A DNA stretch of 64,000 nt from Geminocystis herdmanii PCC 6308. GTDB lineage: Bacteria; Cyanobacteriota; Cyanobacteriia; Cyanobacteriales; Cyanobacteriaceae. A program made the translations under genes and the position numbers. The notes beneath the pieces are model-generated. The model saw only the letters and a list, made by a program, of their open reading frames with translations. It was not told where the DNA came from and searched no databases. The stretch is taken from assembly GCF_000332235.1 (NCBI RefSeq), contig NZ_CM001775.1:799630-863629 (forward strand), given 5' to 3'. Numbering within the stretch: position 1 is the first letter of the stretch; each line of letters opens with the position of its first letter. This document shows positions 1-8,180 of the stretch, in pieces.

Positions 1-59
1 ATATTGAAGCGGATAACGGAGTTATTCACGTCATCGATAACGTAATTCTGATGGGATAA
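1..59 (+). CDS. C-terminal end of a fasciclin (FAS1) domain protein, partial
   Basis: Only the last 18 codons and a TAA stop (57-59) are inside the window. They read IEADNGVIHVIDNVILMG. The pattern NGVIHVIDxVxLP/MG is the typical last strand of FAS1 (beta-Ig-H3/fasciclin) domains, which occur in secreted or surface proteins. No more of the gene can be seen, so signal peptide and domain number are unknown. The call rests on this short motif alone. Confidence 0.7.
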   Translation, partial: IEADNGVIHVIDNVILMG

Positions 60-84
60 TTAACAAAATAAAGGTTAAAATCCT

Positions 85-115
85 GTAGAGGGTTGAATAA
101 TAATTCAATCCCTAC
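85..115. repeat. Palindromic dispersed repeat (GTAG-GGTTGAAT type)
   Basis: An imperfect inverted repeat: the left arm GTAGAGGGTTGAAT faces ATTCAATCCCTAC. It lies between the FAS1 gene and the 3' end of the convergent TldD/PmbA gene. A better-preserved relative lies at 51217-51237. It could form a hairpin in RNA and act as a bidirectional terminator, but its recurrence points to a dispersed repeat. Confidence 0.5.
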
Positions 116-156
116 GAAAAAATATTTGCTGGAAATTTCTAAGAAGGTTTTTTGCT

Positions 157-1506
157 TTATAAGGTAAAGGTGAAGTTATCCACTAAAGCACCGGGTACAA
201 GTGAACCCCCCAACGATCGAGCTTCATAGGTACTCACTTCAGGGATAAACTCTCGAAAATCGGTGAAAGCGAGTAAATTTTTGCCAAAAAAGGAGTATAG
301 AGATTCATCAAACCGCAAATCTTTAATAGTTGCCACTATTTCTCCATTTTCTACCCAAAAACAACCGTAACGAGTCATGCCCGTAATTCTTCCTTGAGTT
401 CGATCGCTCCAGTTGAGATAATGTAAGTTAGACAAATATAATCCCGTGTCTATCTCTTTTAATATCTCGTTTTCTGATAATGTACCCTCTGCAATTTCGG
501 GCGATCGTAATGCTTCATAACTACTCGCACCATTCGATTTTAACCCATATTCAAGGGCAGTGCGACTACTAATTAAACTATTAACTAACTCACCCTCCAC
601 AATTAAAGGTAATTCATCTGCTGACATTTCCCCAAAATCGTTAAAACGAGGTACATTACCACTATGAAAATTCTCCTTGAGATGAAATAGGGGAGATAAA
701 GTTTCCCCTTCCCTCAGTTTTGCTAAAGCACTTCCTCCCTGACGCAAAGATGCTTCACTAATAGCACCCCATGAAAACATCCCCAATAAGTCGGCAACGG
801 CACAAGGTGCAAGATAGGTGCGATAACTGCCCTTTTTCACCTCGTGAATCGGTAAATTTAATTGTTGTAATTCCTGTTGATGATAGTCAATTTGATGGTG
901 ATATTTTTCTTTATGCCAATCTCTAGCGGAAAAAGTGCCTTTGATTGCCTTTTCATTATGGTTAATTAAAGAGTAATCAATGAAAAAAGAATCGGTACTA
1001 AACCAGTGTTTTTGTCCTAAAGAATTATAATTAGCTCTAATAATTGAACCCCCCGCATAATATCCCGTAAAATCTAATCCTTGAACGGGCTTTAAAATTT
1101 CTTCTATGGCTTCTTCATAACTAAGTAATTTTCCTTCATAAATTTCGTGGGATGAGCCTTGATTTTTAGGGATAATAATATAGGGATCATCTGGTAAATT
1201 TTCTAAGGTCGATCGAGCATAAACAAGATTATCTAAAGCATTTTTAACATCAATATCCACATCTCCCGTCAAGGGAAATTCAGCATAAGTTACCCTTTTA
1301 TTGGTAATTAATTTTAAAGTAATTTCTCCATCAATTACCACTCCTGTTTGTCTAATTTTGGCGTTATTAAAGCGAATAAATTGAGTATTTTCTGCTCTTA
1401 ATTGTACAATTAAATATTCATCACTTTTGAGTTGATTATAAAGTTTTTCATTAACTATATTAAAAGAGTTTTTCCAAGAATTGATATTGTGTAACGAATG
1501 AGACAT
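157..1506 (-). CDS. TldD/PmbA family protein (TldE/PmbA-like)
   Basis: 449 residues, close to the usual length for PmbA/TldE-type proteins. Family features are the central Gly-rich motif near residues 255-265 (SEASLRQGGSALAKLREGE), the segment FNDFGEMSADELPLIVEGEL, and the end GGSLVPGALVDNFTFTL, which matches the family C-terminus. In E. coli, TldD and TldE form a heterodimeric metalloprotease that degrades unfolded peptides and matures microcin B17. The metal-binding HExxxH motif belongs to TldD and I do not see it here, which fits the TldE side of the pair. No tldD partner is in the window. The start ATG at 1506 gives MSHSLHNINSW. The 5' side is a heptamer repeat block. Confidence 0.8.
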   Translation of the reverse strand: MSHSLHNINSWKNSFNIVNEKLYNQLKSDEYLIVQLRAENTQFIRFNNAKIRQTGVVIDGEITLKLITNKRVTYAEFPLTGDVDIDVKNALDNLVYARSTLENLPDDPYIIIPKNQGSSHEIYEGKLLSYEEAIEEILKPVQGLDFTGYYAGGSIIRANYNSLGQKHWFSTDSFFIDYSLINHNEKAIKGTFSARDWHKEKYHHQIDYHQQELQQLNLPIHEVKKGSYRTYLAPCAVADLLGMFSWGAISEASLRQGGSALAKLREGETLSPLFHLKENFHSGNVPRFNDFGEMSADELPLIVEGELVNSLISSRTALEYGLKSNGASSYEALRSPEIAEGTLSENEILKEIDTGLYLSNLHYLNWSDRTQGRITGMTRYGCFWVENGEIVATIKDLRFDESLYSFFGKNLLAFTDFREFIPEVSTYEARSLGGSLVPGALVDNFTFTL

Positions 1507-1550
1507 TTTCCAAAAATATTTTAAGATTTCTAATATGATAAGGTCAAATG

Positions 1551-1648
1551 GAGAATTGAGAATTGAGAATTGAGAATTGAGAATTGAGAATTGAGAATTA
1601 ACACCTAAATTCTTTCTTACTCATTACTCATTACTCATTACTCATTAC
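1551..1648. repeat. Heptanucleotide tandem repeats (GAGAATT then TACTCAT)
   Basis: About seven perfect GAGAATT heptamers (1551-1599) are followed, after a short gap, by about four TACTCAT heptamers (from 1618). The arrays separate the TldD/PmbA gene from the ABC ATPase gene. Period seven and low complexity match the STRR sequences described in cyanobacteria. I see no coding potential. Confidence 0.85.
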
Positions 1649-1764
1649 TCCCTATTCAATTACTTCTTACTCAATAAATATTGTTAATTGTCGATCGTCA
1701 TGGTATATTAGAATTATTGAGAACAATTCTTATTAAAATTTTTATATTATCTAAAAACATAATC

Positions 1765-2826
1765 ATGACAGATTCATTAATTCTTGAAGTAAAAGGGGTA
1801 ACTAAACAGTTTACAGGAACTTCCCTTCCTGCCGTTAATCAAGTTAATTTTAGCTTAAGACAGGGCGAATTGTTAGGATTATTAGGTCCTTCTGGATGTG
1901 GCAAAACTACCCTTTTAAGAATTATTGCTGGTTTTGAAAAATCTTCTCAAGGCTCGATCGAACTAGGTGGACAAATAGTTACAGGAGAAGGACGTTGGGT
2001 AGAGCCAGAAAAAAGACGTACCGGCATGGTATTTCAAGATTACGCCCTATTCCCTCATTTAACCGTAGCGGAAAATATCGCCTTTGGCTTAAAAAGCAAA
2101 AAACCACGGCCTAACAATCAAGATATACTCAAAAGAGTTACAGAGGTTTTGCATTTAGTTGGGTTGACGGGATTAGAAAAACGTTATCCCCACGAATTAT
2201 CAGGAGGGCAACAACAAAGAATCGCCTTAGCGCGTGCCTTAGCACCTCAACCAGAGTTAATCTTATTAGATGAGCCTTTAAGTAATTTAGATGTACAAGT
2301 TAGGGAAAGATTACGCCATGAAGTGAGAACAATTCTTAAAAGTACGAATACTGCGGCTATTTTTGTTACCCATGATCAGGAAGAAGCAATGGCGATCGCT
2401 GATACCATAGGAGTTATGGCACAAGGGAAATTAGTACAATTAGGTACACCTGAAGATATTTATACTTGCCCAGAATGTAAATTTGTGGCGGAATTTGTGA
2501 CTCAAGCCAACTTTTTACAAGCCACCAAAGAAGGTAATTTATGGTGTACAGAATTAGGAGAATGGTGTATTGATACTCCTGTAAATTTCGACAAAGGAGA
2601 ACTAATGTTTCGTCAGGAAGATGTAATTTTAAAAGCAGACGAAGAAGGGGTAACAGTTGTTGAAGAAAGAGAATTTTTAGGCAGAGAATATCGCTATTGT
2701 TTACAAACTTTATCAGGAAAAAGGCTTCACGCTCGTACGGATGTTAAAACACAATTACCCGTTGGCACAAAAGTTAAACTTGATCTTGTTCCAAAAACAG
2801 TACAAATATTTCCCGTTGCTTCATAA
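1765..2826 (+). CDS. ABC transporter ATP-binding protein, Fe3+/polyamine type (FbpC/FutC/PotA-like)
   Basis: A 353-residue ATPase subunit of an importer. Walker A is GPSGCGKTT at residues 41-49. The Q-loop is in FQDYALFPHLTVAENIAFGL, the signature is LSGGQQQR, Walker B is LILLDEPLSNLD and the H-loop is VTHDQEEA. The last ~110 residues form a TOBE-like domain, as in CysA/PotA/FbpC proteins. In cyanobacteria the closest roles are FutC (ferric iron) and related anion or polyamine importers; the substrate cannot be decided from sequence. The chosen ATG starts MTDSLILEVKG. A frame open further upstream (TTG at 1681) only adds non-conserved residues. No matching permease or binding-protein gene is adjacent, so this is an orphan ATPase. 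Confidence 0.85.
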   Translation: MTDSLILEVKGVTKQFTGTSLPAVNQVNFSLRQGELLGLLGPSGCGKTTLLRIIAGFEKSSQGSIELGGQIVTGEGRWVEPEKRRTGMVFQDYALFPHLTVAENIAFGLKSKKPRPNNQDILKRVTEVLHLVGLTGLEKRYPHELSGGQQQRIALARALAPQPELILLDEPLSNLDVQVRERLRHEVRTILKSTNTAAIFVTHDQEEAMAIADTIGVMAQGKLVQLGTPEDIYTCPECKFVAEFVTQANFLQATKEGNLWCTELGEWCIDTPVNFDKGELMFRQEDVILKADEEGVTVVEEREFLGREYRYCLQTLSGKRLHARTDVKTQLPVGTKVKLDLVPKTVQIFPVAS

Positions 2827-2870
2827 AATTATCAGGTTTTGGTATTTCGGTAAGCTAAGAAGCATTTAAG

Positions 2871-2962
2871 TAAGTGAGTAAAATTAATTAAAATAACTTA
2901 CATCTTTGTTGTCTTTTGCGTTTTACAAAGTAAACATACAATTAATTTTGCCTACTCACTTA
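2871..2962. repeat. Long imperfect hairpin between two genes
   Basis: TAAGTGAGTA followed by AAATTAATT (2871-2889) is matched in inverted orientation by ATTAATTTTG and CCTACTCACTTA (2941-2962). A weaker inner pairing joins TTTGT and ACAAA. The 92-nt structure sits between the ABC ATPase gene and the membrane protein gene. It could be a terminator or a small foldback element. Confidence 0.5.
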
Positions 2963-3056
2963 TTGTCATTTTCCTATCTTCAATAACTTTCTGTTGAACT
3001 TAGTTATCATGATGGATAATAATCAAATAAAATCCGTTAAGGAGATAAGTATTTGT

Positions 3057-4745
3057 ATGGTATCCCAAATGTATTCTCGGATAATTGATAATCTTGGGGA
3101 ATGGAATCCTCAGCTATTTAGAGAAATTCAAGGGCGATTAAAACCGAAAACTCTTAGTATTGTCGTTATCGCTAGTTTAATCGGTCAATTTTTGCTTTTT
3201 GTCTATTTTAAAGGAATGTTATCTTTAAAAGAGGGAAGTTATAGCCGTTATTGTACTGGTATTATTGAAGAAAATTCTTATTCTTCCATTCGTATTTGTA
3301 ATGTTGATTTATTAGGTAATTTACAAATTATCAAAGAGTTATGGTGGTTAGATTTATTTATCACTATGAGTGTCATGGGAATTTTTATTCTTTTGGTTGT
3401 CGGTTGTTATATGTTAATCGCTGATGTGTCGAAAGAAAATGCTAAAAATACTTTTAATTTTATCCGTCTCACTCCTCAGTCTGCTACGACAATTTTAGGG
3501 GGAAAAATTTTAGGTGTACCTATCTTAGTCTATCTATTCGGTATTTTAGCAGTTCCTTTACATTCGATCGCAGGGTTAAAAGCCAATATTTCTTTCCCTT
3601 TGATTCTGGCTTTTTATGGCTTGTTAGTGGTAGCTTGTTTATTCTTTTATACTGCTAGTTTATTATTTAGTTTAGTTTCTACGGGATTAGGCAATTTTCA
3701 AGCATGGTTAGGCAGTATGGTAGTATTTTTCTTATTATTTACTACAGTGGGAGTATTCTTAGAAGCTAATAGACTTAGTGCGACAAGTTTGGATTGGCTA
3801 GTATTATTTAATCCTGCGATATTTTTACCTTATCTGGTTAAATCAACATTTCTTGCCCCTGAAACGGTTAATTATCTATCCTTAGATAGTTTAAATGACT
3901 TAAGTTTCTACGGTAATTTTTGGTGGCGTAATTCCTTCGTTGGTTTATTATTCGTTGTGGCTAATTATGGAATTTGGACATTTTGGTTATGGCAAGGGGT
4001 AAAACGCCGTTTTCACAATCCTACAGAGACAGTAATTTCTAAACATCATAGTTATCTTATCAGCGCTTGTTTTATTGTTTTCAATCTGGGATTTACTTTA
4101 CAAGATATAAATTATGGGGGAAATGATGAGAATTTAACGATTTTACAAGTATTTAATTTTCTCTTTTTCTTGTTATTAATTCCTGCTATAACTCCCCATC
4201 GTCAAACGTTACAAGATTGGGCTCGTTTTCGTCATGAAAATTCATCTTCTTCTCGTCATCAGATGACAGATTTATTATTAGGAGAAAAAAGTCCTTCTCC
4301 TTTTTCGATCGTACTTAACGTTAGTATAATTACTTTATATCTAATGCCTTCACTTTTCATTTTTTTCTCTGGTGAAGATAAATTATCTAACGTAATTGGC
4401 TTTTTATTTTCAGCCATGATGATCATTATTTATGGCACAATTTTTCAATTATTGTTAATGATTAAAAATCAAAAGAGAAATTTAATTGCATCTTCCATAA
4501 TTGGTAGTTTAATTTTTAGTCCATTTTTAACCCTAACAATTCTAGGGGCAAAAGGTACAGAATTTGGTATTGTGTGGTTATTTTCGGCATTTCCTTTAGT
4601 GGGTGTTGATTTAACCTATCCTTTCACGATGTTAGGGGGTTTATTAATTCAAACTTTAATCATCATCGGCGCTAATTTTCAACTAAAAAGAGCATTAAAT
4701 CATGTAGGAATGTCAGAAACTAAAGCCTTATTAATGTCAACTTAA
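3057..4745 (+). CDS. Conserved cyanobacterial multi-spanning membrane protein (ABC-2-permease-like)
   Basis: About 562 residues. The start MVSQMYSRIIDNLGEWNPQLFREIQGRLKP is followed by a soluble stretch and roughly ten to twelve hydrophobic segments (for example LSIVVIASLIGQFLLFVYF and IFILLVVGCYMLIADV). The WNPQLFRE(I/F)xGRxK lead-in followed by membrane spans resembles cyanobacterial proteins annotated as ABC-2-type permeases or hypothetical membrane proteins. I chose ATG 3057 because AAGGAG lies at 3039-3044 and because the conserved part starts there; in-frame starts at 2994, 3009 and 3012 are possible. The upstream ATPase is of a different transporter class and is separated by a hairpin, so the two need not work together. 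Function unknown. Confidence 0.65.
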   Translation: MVSQMYSRIIDNLGEWNPQLFREIQGRLKPKTLSIVVIASLIGQFLLFVYFKGMLSLKEGSYSRYCTGIIEENSYSSIRICNVDLLGNLQIIKELWWLDLFITMSVMGIFILLVVGCYMLIADVSKENAKNTFNFIRLTPQSATTILGGKILGVPILVYLFGILAVPLHSIAGLKANISFPLILAFYGLLVVACLFFYTASLLFSLVSTGLGNFQAWLGSMVVFFLLFTTVGVFLEANRLSATSLDWLVLFNPAIFLPYLVKSTFLAPETVNYLSLDSLNDLSFYGNFWWRNSFVGLLFVVANYGIWTFWLWQGVKRRFHNPTETVISKHHSYLISACFIVFNLGFTLQDINYGGNDENLTILQVFNFLFFLLLIPAITPHRQTLQDWARFRHENSSSSRHQMTDLLLGEKSPSPFSIVLNVSIITLYLMPSLFIFFSGEDKLSNVIGFLFSAMMIIIYGTIFQLLLMIKNQKRNLIASSIIGSLIFSPFLTLTILGAKGTEFGIVWLFSAFPLVGVDLTYPFTMLGGLLIQTLIIIGANFQLKRALNHVGMSETKALLMST

Positions 4746-4819
4746 TTAGATTTTAGGTGTTAGGTTTTAGGTTAAATAATGAAATATTAAGGGTTTAAAT
4801 AAATTTGAATGTGGTTTAA

Positions 4820-4868
4820 TTCTCCATTCTCCATTCTCCATTCTCCATTCTCCATTATTCATTATTCA
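4820..4868. repeat. Heptamer array (CTCCATT)
   Basis: Five to six copies of TCTCCAT, then two of TATTCAT, lie at the 3' end of the Crp/Fnr gene and overlap its stop codon region (4862). This is the same heptamer class found in many spacers of this window. Confidence 0.8.
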
Positions 4869-5554
4869 TTGCCTAATTTACCGATGATATGATGAAGTTG
4901 TTTTATATTAGGAAGATAAAGACTTTGAGAATTAACATCTATATTAATTAAATTTTTATGCTTGAATTTATCAATAATTTGACTACATTCTTCGATATTT
5001 AACTGTGCTAAATCAGCTAAATTTTGCGAAGGAAAATTATAAAGTTGTATGCCTTTTTCCGTGAGTTTACCATATTTATCGGCTAAGGAAATTAGTATTG
5101 TGGCTAGTCTTACTTTTCCTGTTTGACGATAAAATTGACTATATTTTTGATATTCTGTGACTCGACTCACCATTAATTTTAAAAAACGGTTTTGGATTTG
5201 AGAATCTCTAAATAGTATTTGAATAAATCTTTGGGCTGATACTGTCAAAACTTCTACCTTTGACATGGCGACAACTCTGGTATTGTTGTTTACTCCGTCT
5301 AAAATTCCAGCTTCTCCTACACTACCACCTTTTCCGATAATTTCGATCGTAACGGTTTCTTGAGAATAGATATTTTCTAATCTTACCCACCCTGACACAA
5401 TGAAATAAACTGCTTTTCCCCAGTCATCTTCTGCAATCATCACTTCTTCCGAATCATAATTATCCTTTTCTGCCATAGAAACAAGCCATTCTATAGTCTC
5501 TGTATTCAAATTATGAAATAACGAAAAAAGTTCGCTAATTTCCTGCGTCTCCAT
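4862..5554 (-). CDS. Crp/Fnr family transcriptional regulator
   Basis: 230 residues with a cyclic-nucleotide-binding-like beta-barrel at about residues 10-125 (AVYFIVSGWVRLENIYSQ, GGSVGEAGILDG, NNNTRVVAMSKVEVLTVSAQRF), a dimer helix, and a C-terminal winged helix (about 145-215; FPSQNLADLAQLNIEECSQIIDKF). Overall it resembles the cyanobacterial SYCRP1/SYCRP2-type proteins. The usual phosphate-binding cassette reads GSVGEAGILDGVNNNTR, where a strict cAMP binder has FGExALL..xxRxA. Effector binding is therefore uncertain. The recognition helix is also weakly conserved. The ATG start METQEISELFSLF is well placed. Target genes are unknown. Confidence 0.75.
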   Translation of the reverse strand: METQEISELFSLFHNLNTETIEWLVSMAEKDNYDSEEVMIAEDDWGKAVYFIVSGWVRLENIYSQETVTIEIIGKGGSVGEAGILDGVNNNTRVVAMSKVEVLTVSAQRFIQILFRDSQIQNRFLKLMVSRVTEYQKYSQFYRQTGKVRLATILISLADKYGKLTEKGIQLYNFPSQNLADLAQLNIEECSQIIDKFKHKNLINIDVNSQSLYLPNIKQLHHIIGKLGNE

Positions 5555-5632
5555 GAAAAATTAATAGTACTGAATGTTAAATATTTTCTGCATTCTACTT
5601 TATTTTTGTAGCTAATATCAAGAAAGAATGAG

Positions 5633-5692
5633 GAATGAATAATGAGGAATGGAGAATGAGGAATGAGGAATAAGGAATGAATAATGAAAGTT
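5633..5692. repeat. Degenerate heptamer array (GAGGAAT/GAATAAT)
   Basis: Irregular heptamers GAGGAAT, GAATAAT and GGAGAAT upstream of the Crp/Fnr gene start. Low-complexity spacer with no coding signal. Confidence 0.75.
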
Positions 5693-5714
5693 TTAGGTGT
5701 TAATCCATAAACCA

Positions 5715-5763
5715 CCGTGTAATAAATTACACGGCTAACATAATAACGTTCAATAAATTGAAC
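5715..5763. repeat. Double-hairpin dispersed repeat
   Basis: Two perfect palindromes lie 13 bases apart: CCGTGTAATAAATTACACGG (5715-5734, 9-bp stem) and GTTCAATAAATTGAAC (5748-5763, 7-bp stem). The same pair in the same order recurs at 18869-18916, and a diverged copy lies at 16157-16205. It is probably a small dispersed repeat of cyanobacterial genomes that can also fold in RNA. Confidence 0.8.
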
Positions 5764-5826
5764 TTAGAAATTTTCGATTAAAATTATGTTTATTATCCAT
5801 TCTCAATTCTCAATTCAACCTTAATA

Positions 5827-6561
5827 ATGAACATTACCACGTCGATCGTTAATATACCAAATCACGATTTACTAATTCAAGGGTTTTTAGCCCAACCTGA
5901 CACTACTGAGGAAACCCCTGCTATTATTGTGATTCAAGAAATCTTTGGGGTGAATGAGCATATTCAAGATGTTACTTGTCGTATAGCAAAAGAAGGCTAT
6001 ACTGCCATCGCACCTGCTATCTATCAACGTCAAGCGCCTAATTTTTCTGTGGGATATACTCCTGAAGATATTACCCTAGGGAGAGTGTATAAAAATCAGA
6101 CTAAGGCTGAAGAATTGTTAAGGGATATACAAGCAACGATCGATTACTTATATACTTTACCCAAGGTGAAGAAAACCGGAGTTGGTAGTATTGGTTTTTG
6201 TTTTGGTGGCCATGTAACATACTTAACGGCAACTCTGCCAGATATTAAAGTCACAGCCTCATTTTATGGGGCGGGAATAACGGATTGGTGTCCAAATGAG
6301 AAAAATGCCACAATTACCAGAACAAAGGACATAAAAGGCAAATTATACGGTTTCTTTGGGGAAAAAGATGCTAGTATCCCCCTTGAGCAGATCGATCGAA
6401 TCGAAAACGAGCTACAAAAACATAACCTAGATCATCGCATCTTCCGTTATCCTAACGCAGATCATGGCTTTTTTTGCGATCGAAGGGCGAGTTATCATCA
6501 GGAGTCAGCAAAAGACGCATGGCAGAAGGTGTTGGAGTTATTTAGGGAATTGGGAGGTTAG
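5827..6561 (+). CDS. Dienelactone hydrolase family protein
   Basis: 244 residues, a single alpha/beta-hydrolase domain of family-typical length. Visible catalytic residues are Glu38 (IVIQEIFGVNEHI), the nucleophile Cys125 in GFCFGGH, Asp181 in GEKDASIP and His213 in NADHGFFC. These are the Cys-Asp-His triad and the helper Glu of carboxymethylenebutenolidase-type enzymes. In cyanobacteria such proteins are cytoplasmic hydrolases with unknown natural substrates. No aromatic-degradation genes are nearby, so a true dienelactone substrate is unlikely. Start MNITTSIVNIPNH. An array of eight-base repeats begins right after the stop. Confidence 0.9.
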   Translation: MNITTSIVNIPNHDLLIQGFLAQPDTTEETPAIIVIQEIFGVNEHIQDVTCRIAKEGYTAIAPAIYQRQAPNFSVGYTPEDITLGRVYKNQTKAEELLRDIQATIDYLYTLPKVKKTGVGSIGFCFGGHVTYLTATLPDIKVTASFYGAGITDWCPNEKNATITRTKDIKGKLYGFFGEKDASIPLEQIDRIENELQKHNLDHRIFRYPNADHGFFCDRRASYHQESAKDAWQKVLELFRELGG

Positions 6562-6628
6562 GGGATAGGGAGATGGGGAGATAGGGAGATGGGGAGATGG
6601 GGAGATGGGGAGATGGGGAGATGGGAGA
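6562..6628. repeat. Octamer tandem array (GGGGAGAT)
   Basis: About seven or eight copies of a GGGGAGAT/AGGGAGAT octamer directly follow the dienelactone hydrolase stop codon. The period here is eight, where most other arrays in the window have seven. Confidence 0.8.
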
Positions 6629-6651
6629 AAAAATTGGTAAGTTTTAAATTC

Positions 6652-7155
6652 TCAATTTTCCATTTTTAATTCTCCATTATTCATAATAATAATTTCGTCT
6701 CCGATGACATTTTTGTTATAAATTAAGTCTTCATGGAGGTTAGTATTTAGGGTAACTTTTATCTCATTTTTGCCTTTAGCTAATTCTGGAATGTGATACC
6801 AATTTCCATAAATTCTAGTTACTTTTTTCCCATTAATATATAAATGACCATGACCTTCATTTATTTTACTATCTTGATTGACATTTTCGGGTTTAAAGAC
6901 AAAATTACTGGTTTGAATTTCTAAATTCCACCCTTTAATTTTATCAGGAGATATCATAATTTTTATCGTAGGAATGGTATCATTATCAGAGAGTTCGATC
7001 GATTTATGATGATGATTTTCTTCTGATTTAACTTCATTATGTTGATGGTGATGTTGATGTTGTGCTTGAATTTTACCAATATTTAAAAAGAATGAACCAG
7101 AAATTATTGCTATTAATAAGAAAGTATTTTTTGCTTTATAAAACTGAGAAATCAT
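6652..7155 (-). CDS. Secreted histidine-rich protein of unknown function
   Basis: 167 residues. An N-terminal signal peptide is likely (FLLIAIISGSFFLNIGKIQAQ, cleavage after AQA near residue 32). Next come two His clusters (HQHHHQHN and NHHHK) and then a compact domain with GHGHLYINGKKVTRIYGNWYHIPEL followed by KNEIKVTLNTNLHEDLIYN. The second part looks like an immunoglobulin-like beta-domain. His-rich exported proteins of this kind may bind metals in the periplasm; this is inference, since no metal transporter or sensor gene is adjacent. The start ATG at 7155 precedes the signal sequence. Not recognised as a named family. Confidence 0.65.
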   Translation of the reverse strand: MISQFYKAKNTFLLIAIISGSFFLNIGKIQAQHQHHHQHNEVKSEENHHHKSIELSDNDTIPTIKIMISPDKIKGWNLEIQTSNFVFKPENVNQDSKINEGHGHLYINGKKVTRIYGNWYHIPELAKGKNEIKVTLNTNLHEDLIYNKNVIGDEIIIMNNGELKMEN

Positions 7156-7385
7156 AAATTTAATAGAATGAATATGTTGAAGTTTGACGTAAGAGACATT
7201 TTCTAGTAATTCATGGTAGAATCTCGTTAATTTGAGATCGATCGAACCACTAAATAAATTCTCCTTTCAATTCCTATTGAGAAAAAGGGAAACTCTGATC
7301 AAATTAGGTTAATCTGAAAGTCTCCTCTTGTCAAATCTTGTCAAAATATAGTAAGCAAACTATAATTAGAGAGATTATTGTAATC

Positions 7386-7460
7386 ATGAGAGAATATAAA
7401 AACTTATTACAAGTTAGTGAAGAATATTTCCGTAATTATCCCGAAGAAATTGACGCTTAG
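7386..7460 (+). other. Possible 24-codon remnant ORF upstream of the RelB/YafQ pair
   Basis: ATG at 7386 to TAG at 7460 reads MREYKNLLQVSEEYFRNYPEEIDA. The composition (charged, amphipathic) is protein-like and resembles the first helix of small antitoxin-like or hypothetical cyanobacterial proteins. It ends abruptly. It is either a tiny peptide or the 5' end of a broken gene. The rest of the 7156-7528 spacer holds nothing I can identify. Confidence 0.25.
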
Positions 7461-7528
7461 CTAATAATGTTTAAATTTAGTTTTATGATAAAATGATCAA
7501 TTAATTTATTAATATTTAGAGTAATATA

Positions 7529-7786
7529 ATGTCGAAGAATGCAGTCATCAAAGCAGTAACTGATGCAGAATTAAAAACAAAAGTTGAACAAATATTTATT
7601 GATATTGGTATGACTCCTGATGAAGCAGTAAATCTCTTTTATGCACAAGTTTTATTACACAATGGGTTGCCTTTTGATGTGAAAATACCAAATCAAATAA
7701 CAATTTCAGCTATGAATGATACAGAAACAAAAATTGGTGAAACATTTGATTCTGTCGATGAGCTTTTTCAAGACTTGAATGATTAA
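7529..7786 (+). CDS. RelB/DinJ family antitoxin
   Basis: 85 residues. The N-terminal AVIKAVTDAELKTKVEQIFIDIGMTPDEAVNLFYAQVLLHNGLPFDVKIPN is the standard RelB/DinJ ribbon-helix-helix fold (VRxDxxLKxxAExxLxxxGLxxSxAxxxFLxQxxxxxGLPFxxxxPN). The acidic C-terminal tail (SVDELFQDLND) is the part that usually wraps the toxin. It lies six bases upstream of the YafQ-type toxin gene, so the two are co-transcribed and probably autoregulated through the RHH domain. Confidence 0.92.
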   Translation: MSKNAVIKAVTDAELKTKVEQIFIDIGMTPDEAVNLFYAQVLLHNGLPFDVKIPNQITISAMNDTETKIGETFDSVDELFQDLND

Positions 7787-7792
7787 TTAAAA

Positions 7793-8059
7793 ATGCTTAA
7801 AATACATAGAACATCCCAATTTAAAAAGGACTTTAAAAAAGCGGTAAAATCAGAAAAAGAAATCAAATTATTAGTAGAAATCATTGAAAAACTGGTGAAA
7901 AAAGAACCTTTACCAACGAAAAATAGAGATCATAATCTTTCAGAAAATTATGCCAATTTTAGAGAATGTCATATACAACCCGACTGGCTTTTAATCTATA
8001 AATATGATGAAGAAACTTTATTTTTGACTAGAATTGGTAGTCATTCAGATTTGTTTTAA
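7793..8059 (+). CDS. YafQ family addiction-module toxin (RelE/ParE superfamily)
   Basis: 88 residues, typical of YafQ ribosome-dependent mRNA interferases. It shows LKIHRTSQFKKDFKKAVK at the start, LPTKNRDHNLSENYANFRECHIQPDWLLIYKYDEETLFLTRIGSHSDLF at the end, and the conserved active-site histidine in GSHSDLF. It forms a type II toxin-antitoxin pair with the RelB-like gene six bases upstream. Toxin activity is predicted from family only; all of the usual residues look intact. Confidence 0.92.
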   Translation: MLKIHRTSQFKKDFKKAVKSEKEIKLLVEIIEKLVKKEPLPTKNRDHNLSENYANFRECHIQPDWLLIYKYDEETLFLTRIGSHSDLF

Positions 8060-8128
8060 ATTGATCGATTTTATGGGTTAAGATGACAAAAATCGATCGA
8101 ACATAATTTTAACAAAATATCGATCGTC

Positions 8129-8180
8129 TAAAACCGAATAATTCCCCTCATCAAAATACTTTTTAAGCAACCCTTAATTA
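8129..8180. repeat. Fragment of the dispersed TTAGGGTTTGCTGAAAAAG element
   Basis: In reverse orientation: AAACCGAATAATTCCCC, then CATCAAAATACTTTTTAAG and CAACCCTTAATT. This matches the end of the 257-bp element at 11969-12225 and the fragments at 10535-10588 and 44885-44940. It overlaps the last codons of the M16 peptidase gene. Confidence 0.6.

Noticed and set aside
1765-4745. ABC ATPase and downstream membrane protein as one transporter
   Set aside because: The ATPase is of the importer class with a TOBE domain, whereas the membrane protein resembles ABC-2 exporters; a hairpin separates them.
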